Shown: one piece after another, positions 9,340 to 18,432 of the stretch
Numbering within the stretch: the stretch's first letter is position 1
Layout: the number at the start of each line of letters is the position of its first letter
Source: Streptococcus ictaluri 707-05
Lineage (GTDB): Bacteria > Bacillota > Bacilli > Lactobacillales > Streptococcaceae
NCBI RefSeq assembly: GCF_000188015.2
Contig: NZ_AEUX02000005.1
Span: forward strand, 124,001 to 188,000
DNA length: 64,000 nt
Direction of reading: 5' to 3'
Notes under the pieces: model-generated
The model's database searches: none
The model's input: the letters and a program-made list of their open reading frames with translations, nothing else
What the model was told of the DNA's origin: nothing
Translations under genes and position numbers: made by a program

Positions 9340-10493
9340 GTTGTAAAATGAAGTGCAACAAAAAAGACATGTTCGTCTGATATACTAGAATTCCCCAATT
9401 CAGTATGGAAAGCAGATGAACATGTCCAACATTAATTCTACCAGAAAATCATCCTATTCTCATCTTTCAGCCACAGAACGGGGTGAAACTGCTGCTTATC
9501 TTAAAATGGGAAAGAAACCCGCTGAGATTGCTCGACTCTTGGGTCGTCACCGTTCTACAATCTGCCGAGAAATAAAACGTGGTTCAGTAGAACAGGTAAA
9601 GGATAAGAATGGAAAACAAACCTTCTTCAACGCCTATTTCGCTGATAGTGGGCAACGTGTCTATGAAACCAATCGTCAAAAGAGTTCTTATCTCAAGTTG
9701 AATGACTGCTCCGCTAGGTTCATTGAACAATTAGAATCTGCCTTGACGGCTAATATTCGTCTCCATAGTGTGGATAGTTTTGTTCAGACTTACAAAGTGA
9801 ACCATCCTGAAGAAGTCGTCCCCTCTACCAAAACGATTTATCGTTATATCAAAGAGGGGGTATTAGCTATTAAACCAATCGATTTGCCTAAGATGGTTAG
9901 TATCAGAAAACGTTCTAAGAAAGTCATGAAGACGAATAAGAAGACTTTAGGTAAATCTATCGAAGAACGTCCAGAATATATTAATGATCGTTCTGAATTT
10001 GGGCATTGGGAGATTGATTTGGTTCTCGGCAAGAAAACCAAAGGTGAAGCTGTTATGTTGACTTTGGTAGAGCGCCAGACACGCTATGCACTAGGAGTTA
10101 AGCTAGAAGACAAGCAGTCCCAAACCATTAACCGTGCTGTCACGCATCTCATCAGTCAGTATCCTATAGCATCCATCACAGCGGATAATGGTTCTGAGTT
10201 TAGTTTACTCTCAAACTTAGAAGCTGTTGAAGTTTATTTTGCACATCCCTATTCTTCACATGAGAGAGGAAAAAACGAGAACTTCAATGGCCTCCTCAGA
10301 GAATATGTCCCTAAAGGAGTCTCACTTAATCCACTAACCTCTGAAGAACTTGACAATTATATTACTGCCATCAATGAGCGCCCAAGACGACTTCTTCAAT
10401 ATCAATCCTCAAAATTCCTGTTTGAGCTATCCCGAACAGCTTAACATCTGGAACTCTAGTTATCTATGAACTGGTTGCACTTGACTTGACAAC
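9340..10493 (+). mobile_element. IS30-family insertion sequence (IS1239-like)
   Basis: About 1,154 bases bounded by imperfect inverted repeats: GTTGTAAAATGAAGTGCAAC at the left and, on the opposite strand, GTTGTCAAGTCAAGTGCAAC at the right (17 of 20 match). It contains one complete transposase gene. Outside both ends lies the same 13-mer ATTTACTTAAAAT (9322-9334 and 10499-10511). This is longer than the 2-3 base target duplication expected for IS30 and is separated from the ends by 5 bases, so the exact boundaries are uncertain by a few bases. Confidence 0.82.
9416..10444 (+). CDS. IS30-family transposase
   Basis: A 342-residue DDE transposase. The N-terminal helix-turn-helix (SHLSATERGETAAYLKMGKK, then PAEIARLLGRHRSTICREIKR) is characteristic of IS30. 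The catalytic region shows GHWEIDLVLG, TADNGSEF and ERGKNENFNG, giving the D, D and E residues. The frame is intact, so the element may be active. An alternative start is the ATG six bases later. Confidence 0.93.
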   Translation: MNMSNINSTRKSSYSHLSATERGETAAYLKMGKKPAEIARLLGRHRSTICREIKRGSVEQVKDKNGKQTFFNAYFADSGQRVYETNRQKSSYLKLNDCSARFIEQLESALTANIRLHSVDSFVQTYKVNHPEEVVPSTKTIYRYIKEGVLAIKPIDLPKMVSIRKRSKKVMKTNKKTLGKSIEERPEYINDRSEFGHWEIDLVLGKKTKGEAVMLTLVERQTRYALGVKLEDKQSQTINRAVTHLISQYPIASITADNGSEFSLLSNLEAVEVYFAHPYSSHERGKNENFNGLLREYVPKGVSLNPLTSEELDNYITAINERPRRLLQYQSSKFLFELSRTA

Positions 10494-10533
10494 TTGCGAT
10501 TTACTTAAAATGGATTTTTTTAGATAAAACCTA

Positions 10534-10561
10534 TTGATTTTTTTGAGGAATAAGGTATAAT
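10534..10561 (+). promoter_or_regulatory. Promoter of rplK-rplA
   Basis: A -35 element TTGATT at 10534-10539 and a -10 element TATAAT at 10556-10561 with a 16-base spacer. It begins only 40 bases after the IS30 right end, so the insertion nearly reached this essential promoter. Confidence 0.75.
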
Positions 10562-10566
10562 AGTAA

Positions 10567-10585
10567 GGTATGCAAATTGCATACC
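10567..10585 (+). promoter_or_regulatory. Leader hairpin of the rplK-rplA mRNA
   Basis: GGTATGCAAATTGCATACC is an almost perfect palindrome just after the expected transcription start. It would form a stem at the 5' end of the mRNA, either as a stabilising element or as part of ribosomal-protein feedback. Confidence 0.45.
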
Positions 10586-10640
10586 TGTGGGAGGTAAAAA
10601 TCTTAATTACCGCCAAAACCACAACAGGAGGATTTTAAAA

Positions 10641-11066
10641 ATGGCTAAAAAAGTCGAAAAACTTGTAAAACTTCAAATCCCTGCTGGTAAAGCGACTCCA
10701 GCTCCACCAGTTGGACCAGCTCTTGGTCAAGCAGGTATCAACATCATGGGATTCACTAAAGAATTTAACGCTCGTACAGCTGACCAAGCTGGTATGATCA
10801 TCCCAGTTGTTATCTCAGTTTACGAAGACAAATCATTTGATTTCATCACTAAAACACCACCAGCTGCTGTTCTTTTGAAAAAAGCTGCAGGTGTTGAAAA
10901 AGGATCAGGTACACCTAACAAAACTAAAGTGGCAACAGTTACTCGTGCACAAGTACAAGAAATTGCTGAAACTAAAATGCCAGATTTAAACGCTGCAAAC
11001 CTTGAGTCTGCTATGCGTGTGATCGAAGGTACTGCTCGTTCTATGGGATTCACTATCGCTGACTAA
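10641..11066 (+). CDS. rplK: 50S ribosomal protein L11
   Basis: A 141-residue protein beginning [18 protein letters not shown], the standard L11 start and length. It carries the proline-rich [19 protein letters not shown] segment and binds the GTPase-associated region of 23S rRNA. The ATG at 10641 follows ACAGGAGG at the proper distance; the longer upstream reading from 10587 lies in the leader and is not used. Co-transcribed with rplA. Confidence 0.98.
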   Translation: MAKKVEKLVKLQIPAGKATPAPPVGPALGQAGINIMGFTKEFNARTADQAGMIIPVVISVYEDKSFDFITKTPPAAVLLKKAAGVEKGSGTPNKTKVATVTRAQVQEIAETKMPDLNAANLESAMRVIEGTARSMGFTIAD

Positions 11067-11084
11067 TCAGTAACAATCCCTATT

Positions 11085-11140
11085 ACCCGCACGACTTCAT
11101 CATAAGATGAGTGACGTGGGAGATTTTAAATCAAATCGAT
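11085..11140 (+). promoter_or_regulatory. Probable L1-binding feedback element between rplK and rplA
   Basis: The spacer contains a hairpin (CACGACTTCATC, loop ATAA, GATGAGTGACGTG) ending in GTGACGTGGGAG. This resembles the GTGGGAG-type internal loop that L1 recognises in 23S rRNA and in its own mRNA. L1 autoregulation of this operon is established in several bacteria; applying it to this stem is an inference. Confidence 0.45.
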
Positions 11141-11168
11141 ATGACCACATTACAAGGAGAATTTTAAA

Positions 11169-11858
11169 ATGGCTAAAAAAAGCAAACAAATGCGTGCAGC
11201 ACTTGAAAAAGTTGACAGCACAAAAGCGTACAGTGTAGAAGAAGCTGTAGCACTCGCAAAAGAAACTAACTTCGCAAAATTTGACGCATCGGTTGAAGTT
11301 GCTTACAACTTGAACATCGATGTTCGTAAAGCTGACCAACAAATCCGTGGCGCAATGGTATTGCCAAACGGAACTGGTAAAACACAACGTGTTCTTGTTT
11401 TCGCACGTGGTGCTAAAGCTGAAGAAGCAAAAGCTGCTGGTGCAGACTTCGTTGGTGAAGATGACCTAGTTGCTAAAATCAATGGTGGATGGCTTGACTT
11501 TGATGTTGTTATTGCAACACCAGACATGATGGCTATCGTTGGTCGTCTTGGACGTGTCCTTGGACCTCGTAACTTGATGCCAAACCCTAAAACTGGTACA
11601 GTAACTATGGATGTTGCTAAAGCAGTTGAAGAGTCTAAAGGTGGTAAAATCACTTACCGTGCTGACAAAGCTGGTAACGTACAAGCTATCATTGGTAAAG
11701 TATCATTTGACGCTGATAAATTGGTTGAAAACTTCAAAGCTTTCCATGATGTAATGGCTAAAGCAAAACCATCTACAGCTAAGGGAACTTACATGACTAA
11801 CGTATCAATCACAACAACACAAGGTGTTGGTATCAAGGTTGATCCTAACTCACTTTAA
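11169..11858 (+). CDS. rplA: 50S ribosomal protein L1
   Basis: A 229-residue protein of the usual length with the L1 signatures [15 protein letters not shown] and [16 protein letters not shown]. It forms the L1 stalk of the large subunit and acts as translational repressor of its operon. AAGGAG lies 8 bases before the ATG. The codon usage is typical of highly expressed genes, as in rplK. Confidence 0.98.
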   Translation: MAKKSKQMRAALEKVDSTKAYSVEEAVALAKETNFAKFDASVEVAYNLNIDVRKADQQIRGAMVLPNGTGKTQRVLVFARGAKAEEAKAAGADFVGEDDLVAKINGGWLDFDVVIATPDMMAIVGRLGRVLGPRNLMPNPKTGTVTMDVAKAVEESKGGKITYRADKAGNVQAIIGKVSFDADKLVENFKAFHDVMAKAKPSTAKGTYMTNVSITTTQGVGIKVDPNSL

Positions 11859-11868
11859 GCAAAAATTC

Positions 11869-11898
11869 AAAACTAGGGAGTGATTCCTAGTTTTATTT
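11869..11898 (+). terminator. Rho-independent terminator after rplA
   Basis: AAAACTAGG and CCTAGTTTT form a 9-pair stem with loop GAGTGATT, followed by ATTTTA. Confidence 0.85.
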
Positions 11899-11923
11899 TA
11901 TCAATAAAGTTAACTGATTAATT

Positions 11924-11967
11924 AATATTAACTTAACCTAATTATAAAATTAAGTCTATTGACTTTT
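11924..11967. promoter_or_regulatory. Two abutting 22-base metalloregulator-like boxes (SloR/PsaR/MtsR type)
   Basis: The first 22-mer, 11924-11945, has core ATTAACTTAACCTAATT. The second, 11946-11967, starts AAAATTAAGTC and ends TTGACTTTT. The recalled streptococcal SloR/PsaR consensus has the core TTAACTTGACTTAA with A/T flanks. By my count each box matches it, one on each strand, at about 18 of 22 positions. The second box covers the -35 hexamer, the right place for repression. Both precede a metal/heme-type transporter operon. Binding by an MtsR-like regulator is inferred. Confidence 0.5.
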
Positions 11968-11987
11968 GACTTATGCTGGTTTATGAT
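11959..11987 (+). promoter_or_regulatory. Promoter of the ECF transporter operon
   Basis: TTGACT at 11959-11964, a 17-base spacer and TATGAT at 11982-11987. The 5' untranslated region would be about 120 bases. Confidence 0.6.
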
Positions 11988-12080
11988 GGTCTGTAGACGA
12001 TGGGTCTTTTTGGAGAGAGAACTAGGGATAAACTGATTTGTATAAGGCGATTGGTTTATCTTTAAAGATTAATTTAGAAC

Positions 12081-12101
12081 GATTTAGGTAGCGCCTAAAT
12101 C
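12081..12101 (+). promoter_or_regulatory. Perfect dyad just before the ECF operon ribosome site
   Basis: GATTTAGG, then TAGCG, then CCTAAATC: an 8-pair perfect stem ending one base before AAAAGGAG. It could be a hairpin controlling translation or a protein site; its TTTAGG/CCTAAA arms recall DtxR-family operators. Confidence 0.4.
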
Positions 12102-12113
12102 AAAAGGAGATGA

Positions 12114-12812
12114 TTGCAGCTGGCTTTATTAGTAACTTATAGTCAAAATAGGAAGGTATCTCTCATTAATCCCTTGACCATTATTTTGATTAATGCGGTT
12201 TTACCTCTTCTTAACACCTTATTTCCCTCAAACAAGAGCTTATTATTGTCATTTTTGTTAACAACTGTCATTTTTATGATTGGTGGTCAACTGATTCGGC
12301 TTTTTAAAGGACTTGTTTTTCTGATGATTTTTCTAGCCTTCTATCTTCTGTTCTTATGGTTAGAAAATGGAATTTTAGTCACCTGGTTTCGGATGACACT
12401 TCTGTTTTTGCCATGTTTTTTCTTAGCTTGGTTTCTTTATAGTAGTTCAGAAGTGCTAGCAGCTCTTCAGCGTTTACACTTGCCAAAATATTTTATTGTC
12501 AGCCTCATGATTTGCTTACGTTATATCATGACTTTTCAAAAAGAATATAGACTGATTAGAGATGCCTTACGTGTTAGAGGCATAGTTCTTTCTGTTAGAC
12601 ACCCCTTGAAGGCTTTTGATTACTTATTGGTTCCTCAGCTCTTTCGTTGTTTGACCTTAAGTCATGAACTTAGCATTGCTAGTTTAACAAAGGGTGTGAC
12701 TGCGCCTCATCAGAGAAGTAGTTTTTACTATCAGGCTTTTACTTATGTAGATGTTTTGATACTCTTTCTACTTATTTTAGGCTATGGTTTTGTGATAGGA
12801 GGTGTGATATGA
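12114..12812 (+). CDS. ECF transporter transmembrane protein EcfT-like
   Basis: A 232-residue integral membrane protein with about five hydrophobic segments and the cytoplasmic arginine-containing helix seen in T components (RDALRVRGI). It would couple the ATPase pair to the substrate-binding S subunit. No ATG fits this frame: the TTG at 12114 is used, with AAAAGGAG only about 4 bases upstream, while the ATG at 12110 reads a 10-codon dead end. That is an odd start and may mean weak translation or a small start-region error. It overlaps the next gene by 4 bases (ATGA). Confidence 0.75.
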   Translation: MQLALLVTYSQNRKVSLINPLTIILINAVLPLLNTLFPSNKSLLLSFLLTTVIFMIGGQLIRLFKGLVFLMIFLAFYLLFLWLENGILVTWFRMTLLFLPCFFLAWFLYSSSEVLAALQRLHLPKYFIVSLMICLRYIMTFQKEYRLIRDALRVRGIVLSVRHPLKAFDYLLVPQLFRCLTLSHELSIASLTKGVTAPHQRSSFYYQAFTYVDVLILFLLILGYGFVIGGVI

Positions 12813-14236
12813 GTGAGGTGCTTGTTCAATGTAAGGACCTATCATTTACTTATGACGGTCAAAAGAATAAAACCCTAAAAGACTTGAACTTAGAGCTTGA
12901 AGAAGGTCAATTGATTTTTTTGACAGGTGCAAGTGGTTCGGGAAAATCAACTTTTTTAAATCTTCTTACTGGGGTAATTCCTGAAATTATAGAAGGGAAC
13001 TTGACTGGTCAGTTAAGTATTTTGGGACAAGAACATCTTCCTATTCATGAAAGAAGTCGCCATTTTTCAACTGTTTTTCAAAATCCTAGAAGTCAGTTTT
13101 TTACTAATCATGTGATTTCAGAATTGGTCTTTGAAATGGAAAATATGGCTTTTAGCCAAGAAGAAATGCAAGAACGCTTAGACTGGCTTGATCAGAGTTT
13201 TCCTATTGCCACATTATCTGGAAGAACTATTGACTGTTTATCATCTGGGGAAAGACAACTACTTGCCTTAATGACGGCGCTCATCATGCAACCTAGACTT
13301 CTGATTTTTGATGAACCTTCAGCAAATTTAGATTATGGAAATGCCATGCGCTTACGACGACAGTTGCAAGCTTTGAAAGGAGAAGGTAAGACCATCTTAG
13401 TGGCTGATCATCGCTGTTTTTATTTAAAGGATTTGATTGACCAAGTTATTCTTTTAGATGACAACAGGGCTCAGGTATTTGATTCCCAAAGATCGTTTGA
13501 CAAACATCATACTGGGTACGGCCTCTTGAACCTCTTTGATTTAGGCGATGACCACCGCCCTATTTGTCGGTCGAAAGATAAACTTTTTGAGATTCAAAGA
13601 CTATCTTATCAGTCTGTGTTGGAAGATATCTCCCTTTCCTTTTATAAAGGAGAAGTCACAACTATTGTTGGAGTTAATGGGGTGGGCAAGACCTGTTTGG
13701 CTAAGTTAATTGCTAAGTTAGTAACAGCAGACAAGGGAGAACTTAACCTTGATGAGCAAGCCTTGTATTTGATGCAAGATGCTGATTTTCAACTTTTTGG
13801 CTCCTCTTGTTTCAAAGAGTTAGAGATGACTTGTTCGGATAGAGACAAGATTGTGAGTGTTCTTAAGTCTCTAAGGATAGAACATTTGGCTCATAAGCAT
13901 CCCCATTCTCTAAGTGGTGGTGAAAAGCAGCGCTTGCAAATGGCTATTGCTATGCTTAGTCCTAGCCAAGTGATTATTATGGATGAACCAACTAGCGGTT
14001 TGGATCATCAATCCATGCTTGCAGTGGCTGAGCTGATTACTCGCTTAAGAAAAGATAAGTGTTTGATTCTTATTTCTCATGATTATGAGTTTATACGAAA
14101 GACAAGTGATCGCATTATTTATCTCAAAGATAAAGGTGTCGCAGACGATTTTTATTTAGAAAAAAATGCTATTAGTAAATTGAATAAGATTTATCACGAA
14201 ATGGAGGCTTTTTATGAAACGAAACTTGAAAATTAA
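12809..14236 (+). CDS. Fused double ATP-binding protein of an ECF importer (EcfA-A')
   Basis: A 475-residue protein with two ABC ATPase domains in one chain. Domain 1 has Walker A GASGSGKST, signature LSSGERQ and Walker B LLIFDEPSANLD. Domain 2 has GVNGVGKTC, LSGGEKQRLQMA and VIIMDEPTSGLD. Fusion of the two energising subunits is typical of dedicated group I ECF systems rather than the shared EcfAA'T module. It overlaps the T gene before it and the S gene after it, so the three are co-translated. Confidence 0.88.
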   Translation: MSEVLVQCKDLSFTYDGQKNKTLKDLNLELEEGQLIFLTGASGSGKSTFLNLLTGVIPEIIEGNLTGQLSILGQEHLPIHERSRHFSTVFQNPRSQFFTNHVISELVFEMENMAFSQEEMQERLDWLDQSFPIATLSGRTIDCLSSGERQLLALMTALIMQPRLLIFDEPSANLDYGNAMRLRRQLQALKGEGKTILVADHRCFYLKDLIDQVILLDDNRAQVFDSQRSFDKHHTGYGLLNLFDLGDDHRPICRSKDKLFEIQRLSYQSVLEDISLSFYKGEVTTIVGVNGVGKTCLAKLIAKLVTADKGELNLDEQALYLMQDADFQLFGSSCFKELEMTCSDRDKIVSVLKSLRIEHLAHKHPHSLSGGEKQRLQMAIAMLSPSQVIIMDEPTSGLDHQSMLAVAELITRLRKDKCLILISHDYEFIRKTSDRIIYLKDKGVADDFYLEKNAISKLNKIYHEMEAFYETKLEN

Positions 14237-14816
14237 TGATTTTCTCTTGATTGCACTCTTAACAGCTGTTTATATGATGATTTATTTCATAACGATGACC
14301 CTTAGTGCTCCTTTAGGGGCTTTTGGTCGGGCTATTAGTCCAGGGATTTGTGCCTTATTTTCTGGAATAGTTCTTTATTTTATGGCGCGAAAAGTTGGTA
14401 AAATGTGGCAATTTACTTTGATGACTCTCTTGGTTTTAACTATCTTTACCTTGATGGGTGGTGGCTATTTACCTTGGTTGATTAGTTCTGTGAGCATGTC
14501 TATTTTAGCGGATTTACTTGCCTCAAGCTCTAAGAAAATCTCTGTTTTAAAATTAGCTATAGCATCTGGACTCATGCATGTGGGTCAAGCATGGGGAGCC
14601 ATTATTCCAGCAATGTTTTTTGTGGATCACTATAAGGAAGAATGGGTGAGACGTGGACAAAGAGCAGTGGATATGGACAATTATATTCGCTATACCTCAG
14701 GCCTTTGGGGTGTTTATTCCAGTATTATAGTCTTTGCTTTAGCGTTTGCAGGTATTTATATAGGACATGTCATTTTGAAGAAGCATTTTAAGGAGATCAA
14801 TGATGACACTCTTTAA
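14214..14816 (+). CDS. ECF S component, Trep_Strep-type integral membrane protein
   Basis: A 200-residue protein with about six membrane segments (MKRNLKINDFLLIALLTAVY start). It overlaps the ATPase gene by 23 bases. The sequence style matches the Trep_Strep family of S components. The gene set T, A, S followed by two ABC exporters is like siaF-H with siaD-E of the streptococcal heme region and like the equibactin-linked transporters of S. equi. A heme or metallophore substrate is inferred from that context, not shown by the sequence. Confidence 0.75.
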   Translation: MKRNLKINDFLLIALLTAVYMMIYFITMTLSAPLGAFGRAISPGICALFSGIVLYFMARKVGKMWQFTLMTLLVLTIFTLMGGGYLPWLISSVSMSILADLLASSSKKISVLKLAIASGLMHVGQAWGAIIPAMFFVDHYKEEWVRRGQRAVDMDNYIRYTSGLWGVYSSIIVFALAFAGIYIGHVILKKHFKEINDDTL

Positions 14817-16548
14817 GCGACTCTTTTCTTACGCTCAAGAAAAAAAGACCTATTTGATTTTAGCCATGTTGCTTTCAGCAATGGCTACCATATTATCTTT
14901 TCTTCCTTATTATTATTTTTGGCAACTCTTAAAAGAGGTGACAGGAGATGTCAATAGTGTGATAATCAAGAAATTGTCTATGGGGATATTTCTAAGTACT
15001 CTATTGTATGCTGTCACTTATTTTTTCACTTTGATTGCCAGTCATATCTTTGCCTTTCGAGTGGAGTCTAATATGCGCAAAAAAGGACTCAGGCATCTCT
15101 TGAAAGCTTCCTTTTCCTTTTTTGATCAGCACTCATCAGGAAGAACACGAAAGATTATAGATGACAATGCCTCAAATACCCACACGATAATAGCTCATAT
15201 CTTGCCTGATTCTGTGAATGCAATCTTCTTTCCCATTTGCTTGATTGGTCTTTCCTTTTGGACTAATTTTTCGATTGGAATTTTGGTCTTACTCGCCATT
15301 CTTTTTGCTCTTTTATGCTTTAAATGGATGTATAGCGATAAACATATGATGAAAGACTATATGGAGGCTCTAGAGGATATTAATTCTGAAACAGTTGAGT
15401 ATGTTTGTGCTATCCAGGTGGTTAAAATTTTTAATATGGCGTTGGAGTCTTTTGAAAATTTGCATCGCTCGATTTTACGGTTTTCTAAGGTAGTCATTAA
15501 ACAAAGTCAAGATTGCAAAAAGCCTTTCGTGAGTTTCCAGACGGCTATGATGAGTTTTAGTGCCTTGATTATTGTTATTGCTTATCAAGCTCTAACTAAG
15601 GGAGAAAACGTAGAAAAATGGCTAGCCTTAACGGTCTTTTTCTTAAGTTTTTCCTTATTATTATATCTAGCTTTTCAAAAAATCATGTTTTTTAATCAAA
15701 AGCTAGAACAAGCAAGAGATGCTGTGGAAAAGCTTGATGCTATTTTTGATCAAATGGCTACTAAAACGTTAAAGACAGGTAGCCTTGAGCAAATGCCAAA
15801 TCACACAATTGATTTTTCACAGGTTTCTTTTGAATATGAGAAAGGAAGACCTGTTTTAAAAGATTTTGACCTTCATTTAGAAGAGAAAAAAACCTATGCC
15901 TTAGTAGGAGCTTCTGGTTCTGGTAAATCCACCATTGCCAAGTTGATTTCCGGATTTTACCCACTGACTTCTGGAGAATTAGCGATTGGGGGTCATGCTC
16001 TAACAGATTATAGTCAGGAATGCTTGGAGAGCTCTATTGCTTTTGTCTTCCAAAATGCCAAGCTATTTAAAACCAGTATTTATGAGAATGTTTTAATCGG
16101 AAAACCTAATAGTAGTTACCAAGAAGTCATGAGGGCATTGCAGTTAGCCAGATGTCAGTCCATATTGGATAAATTTGAAGCTAAAGAAGAGACCATCATC
16201 GGTAGTCGAGGGGTGCATTTATCAGGAGGAGAGGTACAGCGAATTGCGATAGCTAGAGCTATCTTGAAAAATGCTCCGATTTTGATTTTGGATGAAGCGA
16301 GTGCTGCCAGTGATCCTGAAAATGAATATGATATTCAAAAGGCTTTTCAAGTATTAATGCAAGGCAAAACAGTCATTATGATTGCTCATCACTTAAGTAG
16401 CATTCGACAAGTAGATGAGGTCTTGCTTGTTGCTAATGGGAAGGTTATGGAAAGAGGGAGTCATAACGATTTGATGGCTTATGATAGTCGCTACAGAAAG
16501 CTTCAAGAGCAGTACGCTTTAGCTAACGAGTGGAGGATTTCAGAATGA
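14803..16548 (+). CDS. ABC transporter, fused membrane and ATPase domains (first of a pair)
   Basis: A 581-residue half-transporter with an N-terminal type IV exporter membrane domain (about residues 15-300) and a C-terminal ATPase. Walker A GASGSGKST, signature LSGGEVQR, Walker B ILILDEAS and switch histidine AHH are all present. AAGGAG precedes two consecutive ATGs (14800 and 14803). It should form a heterodimer with the next gene. In comparable loci (siaDE, IrtAB-like, equibactin eqbKL) the pair handles heme or siderophores. Its reading frame is intact. Confidence 0.83.
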   Translation: MTLFKRLFSYAQEKKTYLILAMLLSAMATILSFLPYYYFWQLLKEVTGDVNSVIIKKLSMGIFLSTLLYAVTYFFTLIASHIFAFRVESNMRKKGLRHLLKASFSFFDQHSSGRTRKIIDDNASNTHTIIAHILPDSVNAIFFPICLIGLSFWTNFSIGILVLLAILFALLCFKWMYSDKHMMKDYMEALEDINSETVEYVCAIQVVKIFNMALESFENLHRSILRFSKVVIKQSQDCKKPFVSFQTAMMSFSALIIVIAYQALTKGENVEKWLALTVFFLSFSLLLYLAFQKIMFFNQKLEQARDAVEKLDAIFDQMATKTLKTGSLEQMPNHTIDFSQVSFEYEKGRPVLKDFDLHLEEKKTYALVGASGSGKSTIAKLISGFYPLTSGELAIGGHALTDYSQECLESSIAFVFQNAKLFKTSIYENVLIGKPNSSYQEVMRALQLARCQSILDKFEAKEETIIGSRGVHLSGGEVQRIAIARAILKNAPILILDEASAASDPENEYDIQKAFQVLMQGKTVIMIAHHLSSIRQVDEVLLVANGKVMERGSHNDLMAYDSRYRKLQEQYALANEWRISE

Positions 16549-18249
16549 TACGATTCTTACAAACTTATTTTTCATTATCTGAAACAGGTGCTAAAAATGT
16601 CTTGAAGGCGGCAGGAATGTCTTTTTTGAAATACCTTTCTTTTATGACACCGATCCTATTGGTCTTTCAGTTTTTGAATGATGTGATCTTAAATCAGCTC
16701 AAACCTCTTTATAGTTATCTGCTTATTTGGTTGCTTTTGGTAGTGGTGATTTTTGTCATTACTCAAAAAGAGTACAGTCTTACTTACGACACGACCTATC
16801 AAGAAAGCGCTGCGATGCGTATTCGAATTGCGAACAAACTAAAGGAATTACCTTTGTCCTACTTTTCCAAACATTCTGTTTCTGATATTTCACAAACGGT
16901 CATGCTAGATGTCAGCAATATAGAATCGACCATTTCACACGCTTTACCTCAAGCTATCGGATTTCTTTTCTTTTTGGGCTTGATTTCAGTCATGCTGATG
17001 TCAGCTAAACCTCTTTTAGGATTGGTAGTCGTTATGCCTATTTGGCTAACCATTATAATGATGTTTTTGTCACGAAATGCTCAGACCTATTTTGTCTCGC
17101 GTTATTATCAAAAACTCTTAGACAATGCTTCATCATTCCAAGAAGCCTTTGAAATGCAAGAAGAAATCAAAAGCTATTCCATGCAAAGGCAGGTTGAAGA
17201 GAGGGTTCTAAAGGATTTATCGGATACTGAAACCTTGCATATTAAGGCTGAATTCTTTATGGTCAGCTTTAGTGCTATTATTGCGATTCTCCCATTTTTA
17301 TCGCCAGTACTAGGGGCTACTGTAGGAGCAAATCTCTTTCATGCTAAAAGTTTGGACTTATTGACTTATCTTGGTTTTTTGATGGCAGCTACTAATATTA
17401 GCGCTCAGTTTACTCAGTTGAATGAGATGTTGATGATGATTTTCTTCTTTAAAGATAGCTATAAACGTTTACGAGATTTGTATGCTCAGTCTCTGCAAGA
17501 AGGTCAAGATAATCCAAATATCACAGATTATGAAATTTCTTTTGAAGCGGTTACCTTTGCCTATGATCAAAGACCTGTCTTAAATCAGCTTAGCTTTCAA
17601 GCTAAATCAGGAGAAATTACCGCTATTGTTGGACCATCAGGTTGTGGAAAAACCACAATTCTGCGTCTATTGTCACGTTTATATGATTATCAAAAGGGAC
17701 ACATTCGACTTGGAGGGCGTGATATCAAGGGGATGAGTACAGATAGCCTTTGTCTTTCAAGATATTGATTTGTTTAATACTAGTATTTTGGAAAATATTC
17801 GAATGGGGAGACAAACAGCCACAGATGAAGAGGTTTTACGTGCGGCACGTTTAGCTAATGTGGATGCTATCGTGGCTAAGTTACCTCAGGGTTATCAGAC
17901 TATCATTGGTGAGAATGGCTCTAAATTATCAGGTGGAGAACGGCAGCGCATCTCGATTGCTAGAGCCTTTTTGAAAGATGCTCCGATTATTTTACTTGAT
18001 GAAATGTCAGCGTCGTTGGATGTAGAAAATGAAATGGCAATCCAAAATAGTATACGTCAACTGATTAAAAACAAAACAGTCATTACCGTCTCTCATCGCA
18101 TGAAGTCCATTGAAAAAGCTGATCATATCGTCGTCATAGATAAAGGGAAGGTTCAAGCAAAAGGCAATCACGAGTCTTTACTTGTTCAATCAGAACTCTA
18201 CCGAAATATGGTTATTAAGTCACGTCTCAGTGATGACTTTAGTTACTAA
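16545..18249 (+). pseudogene. Second ABC half-transporter, broken by a small deletion in the ATPase domain
   Basis: The start ATG overlaps the preceding TGA (ATGA at 16545). The frame runs through the membrane domain and Walker A (GPSGCGKTT) to DIKGMSTDSL, then stops at 17766-17768. The rest of the ATPase (VFQDIDLFNTSILENIRMG, signature LSGGERQRIS, Walker B IILLDEMS) continues in another frame to 18249. The segment normally linking DSL to VFQD is missing, so a deletion of roughly 20-25 bases just before the Q-loop is the simplest reading. With one half lost, the exporter pair is probably inactive. Confidence 0.82.
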
Positions 18250-18290
18250 AAAAGTTCGTCTTAGAGTAGATTTAGCTGAAGTCACAAAAG

Positions 18291-18322
18291 AAAAAGAGAG
18301 GAGAAAGTAGCCTCTCTTTTTG
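18291..18322 (+). terminator. Rho-independent terminator after the ECF/ABC operon
   Basis: AAAAAGAGAGG and CCTCTCTTTTT form an 11-pair stem with loop AGAAAGTAG. Confidence 0.85.
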
Positions 18323-18373
18323 GCTTTGTGTTTGACGTTAGAGGCAATCTTGACAAGATTAGCTTAAAATGAT

Positions 18374-18394
18374 TTAATTAAGTCTACTTAAAAT
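18374..18394. promoter_or_regulatory. Metalloregulator-like box upstream of the Nik-type operon
   Basis: TTAATTAAGTC is followed by TACTTAAAAT. It shares TTAAGTC and the spacing of the boxes at 11924-11967 and lies about 40 bases before the binding-protein start. It is a weaker match, about 15 of 21 positions to the recalled SloR-type consensus. Confidence 0.35.
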
Positions 18395-18432
18395 ATAAAT
18401 AAACATAAATTAAAAAATAAAGTTGGGTGAAA

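Noticed and set aside
10587..10640. N-terminally extended L11 protein ([10 protein letters not shown]...)
   Set aside because: This is the mRNA leader read in frame; the ATG at 10641 has the proper ribosome site and the family's normal N-terminus.
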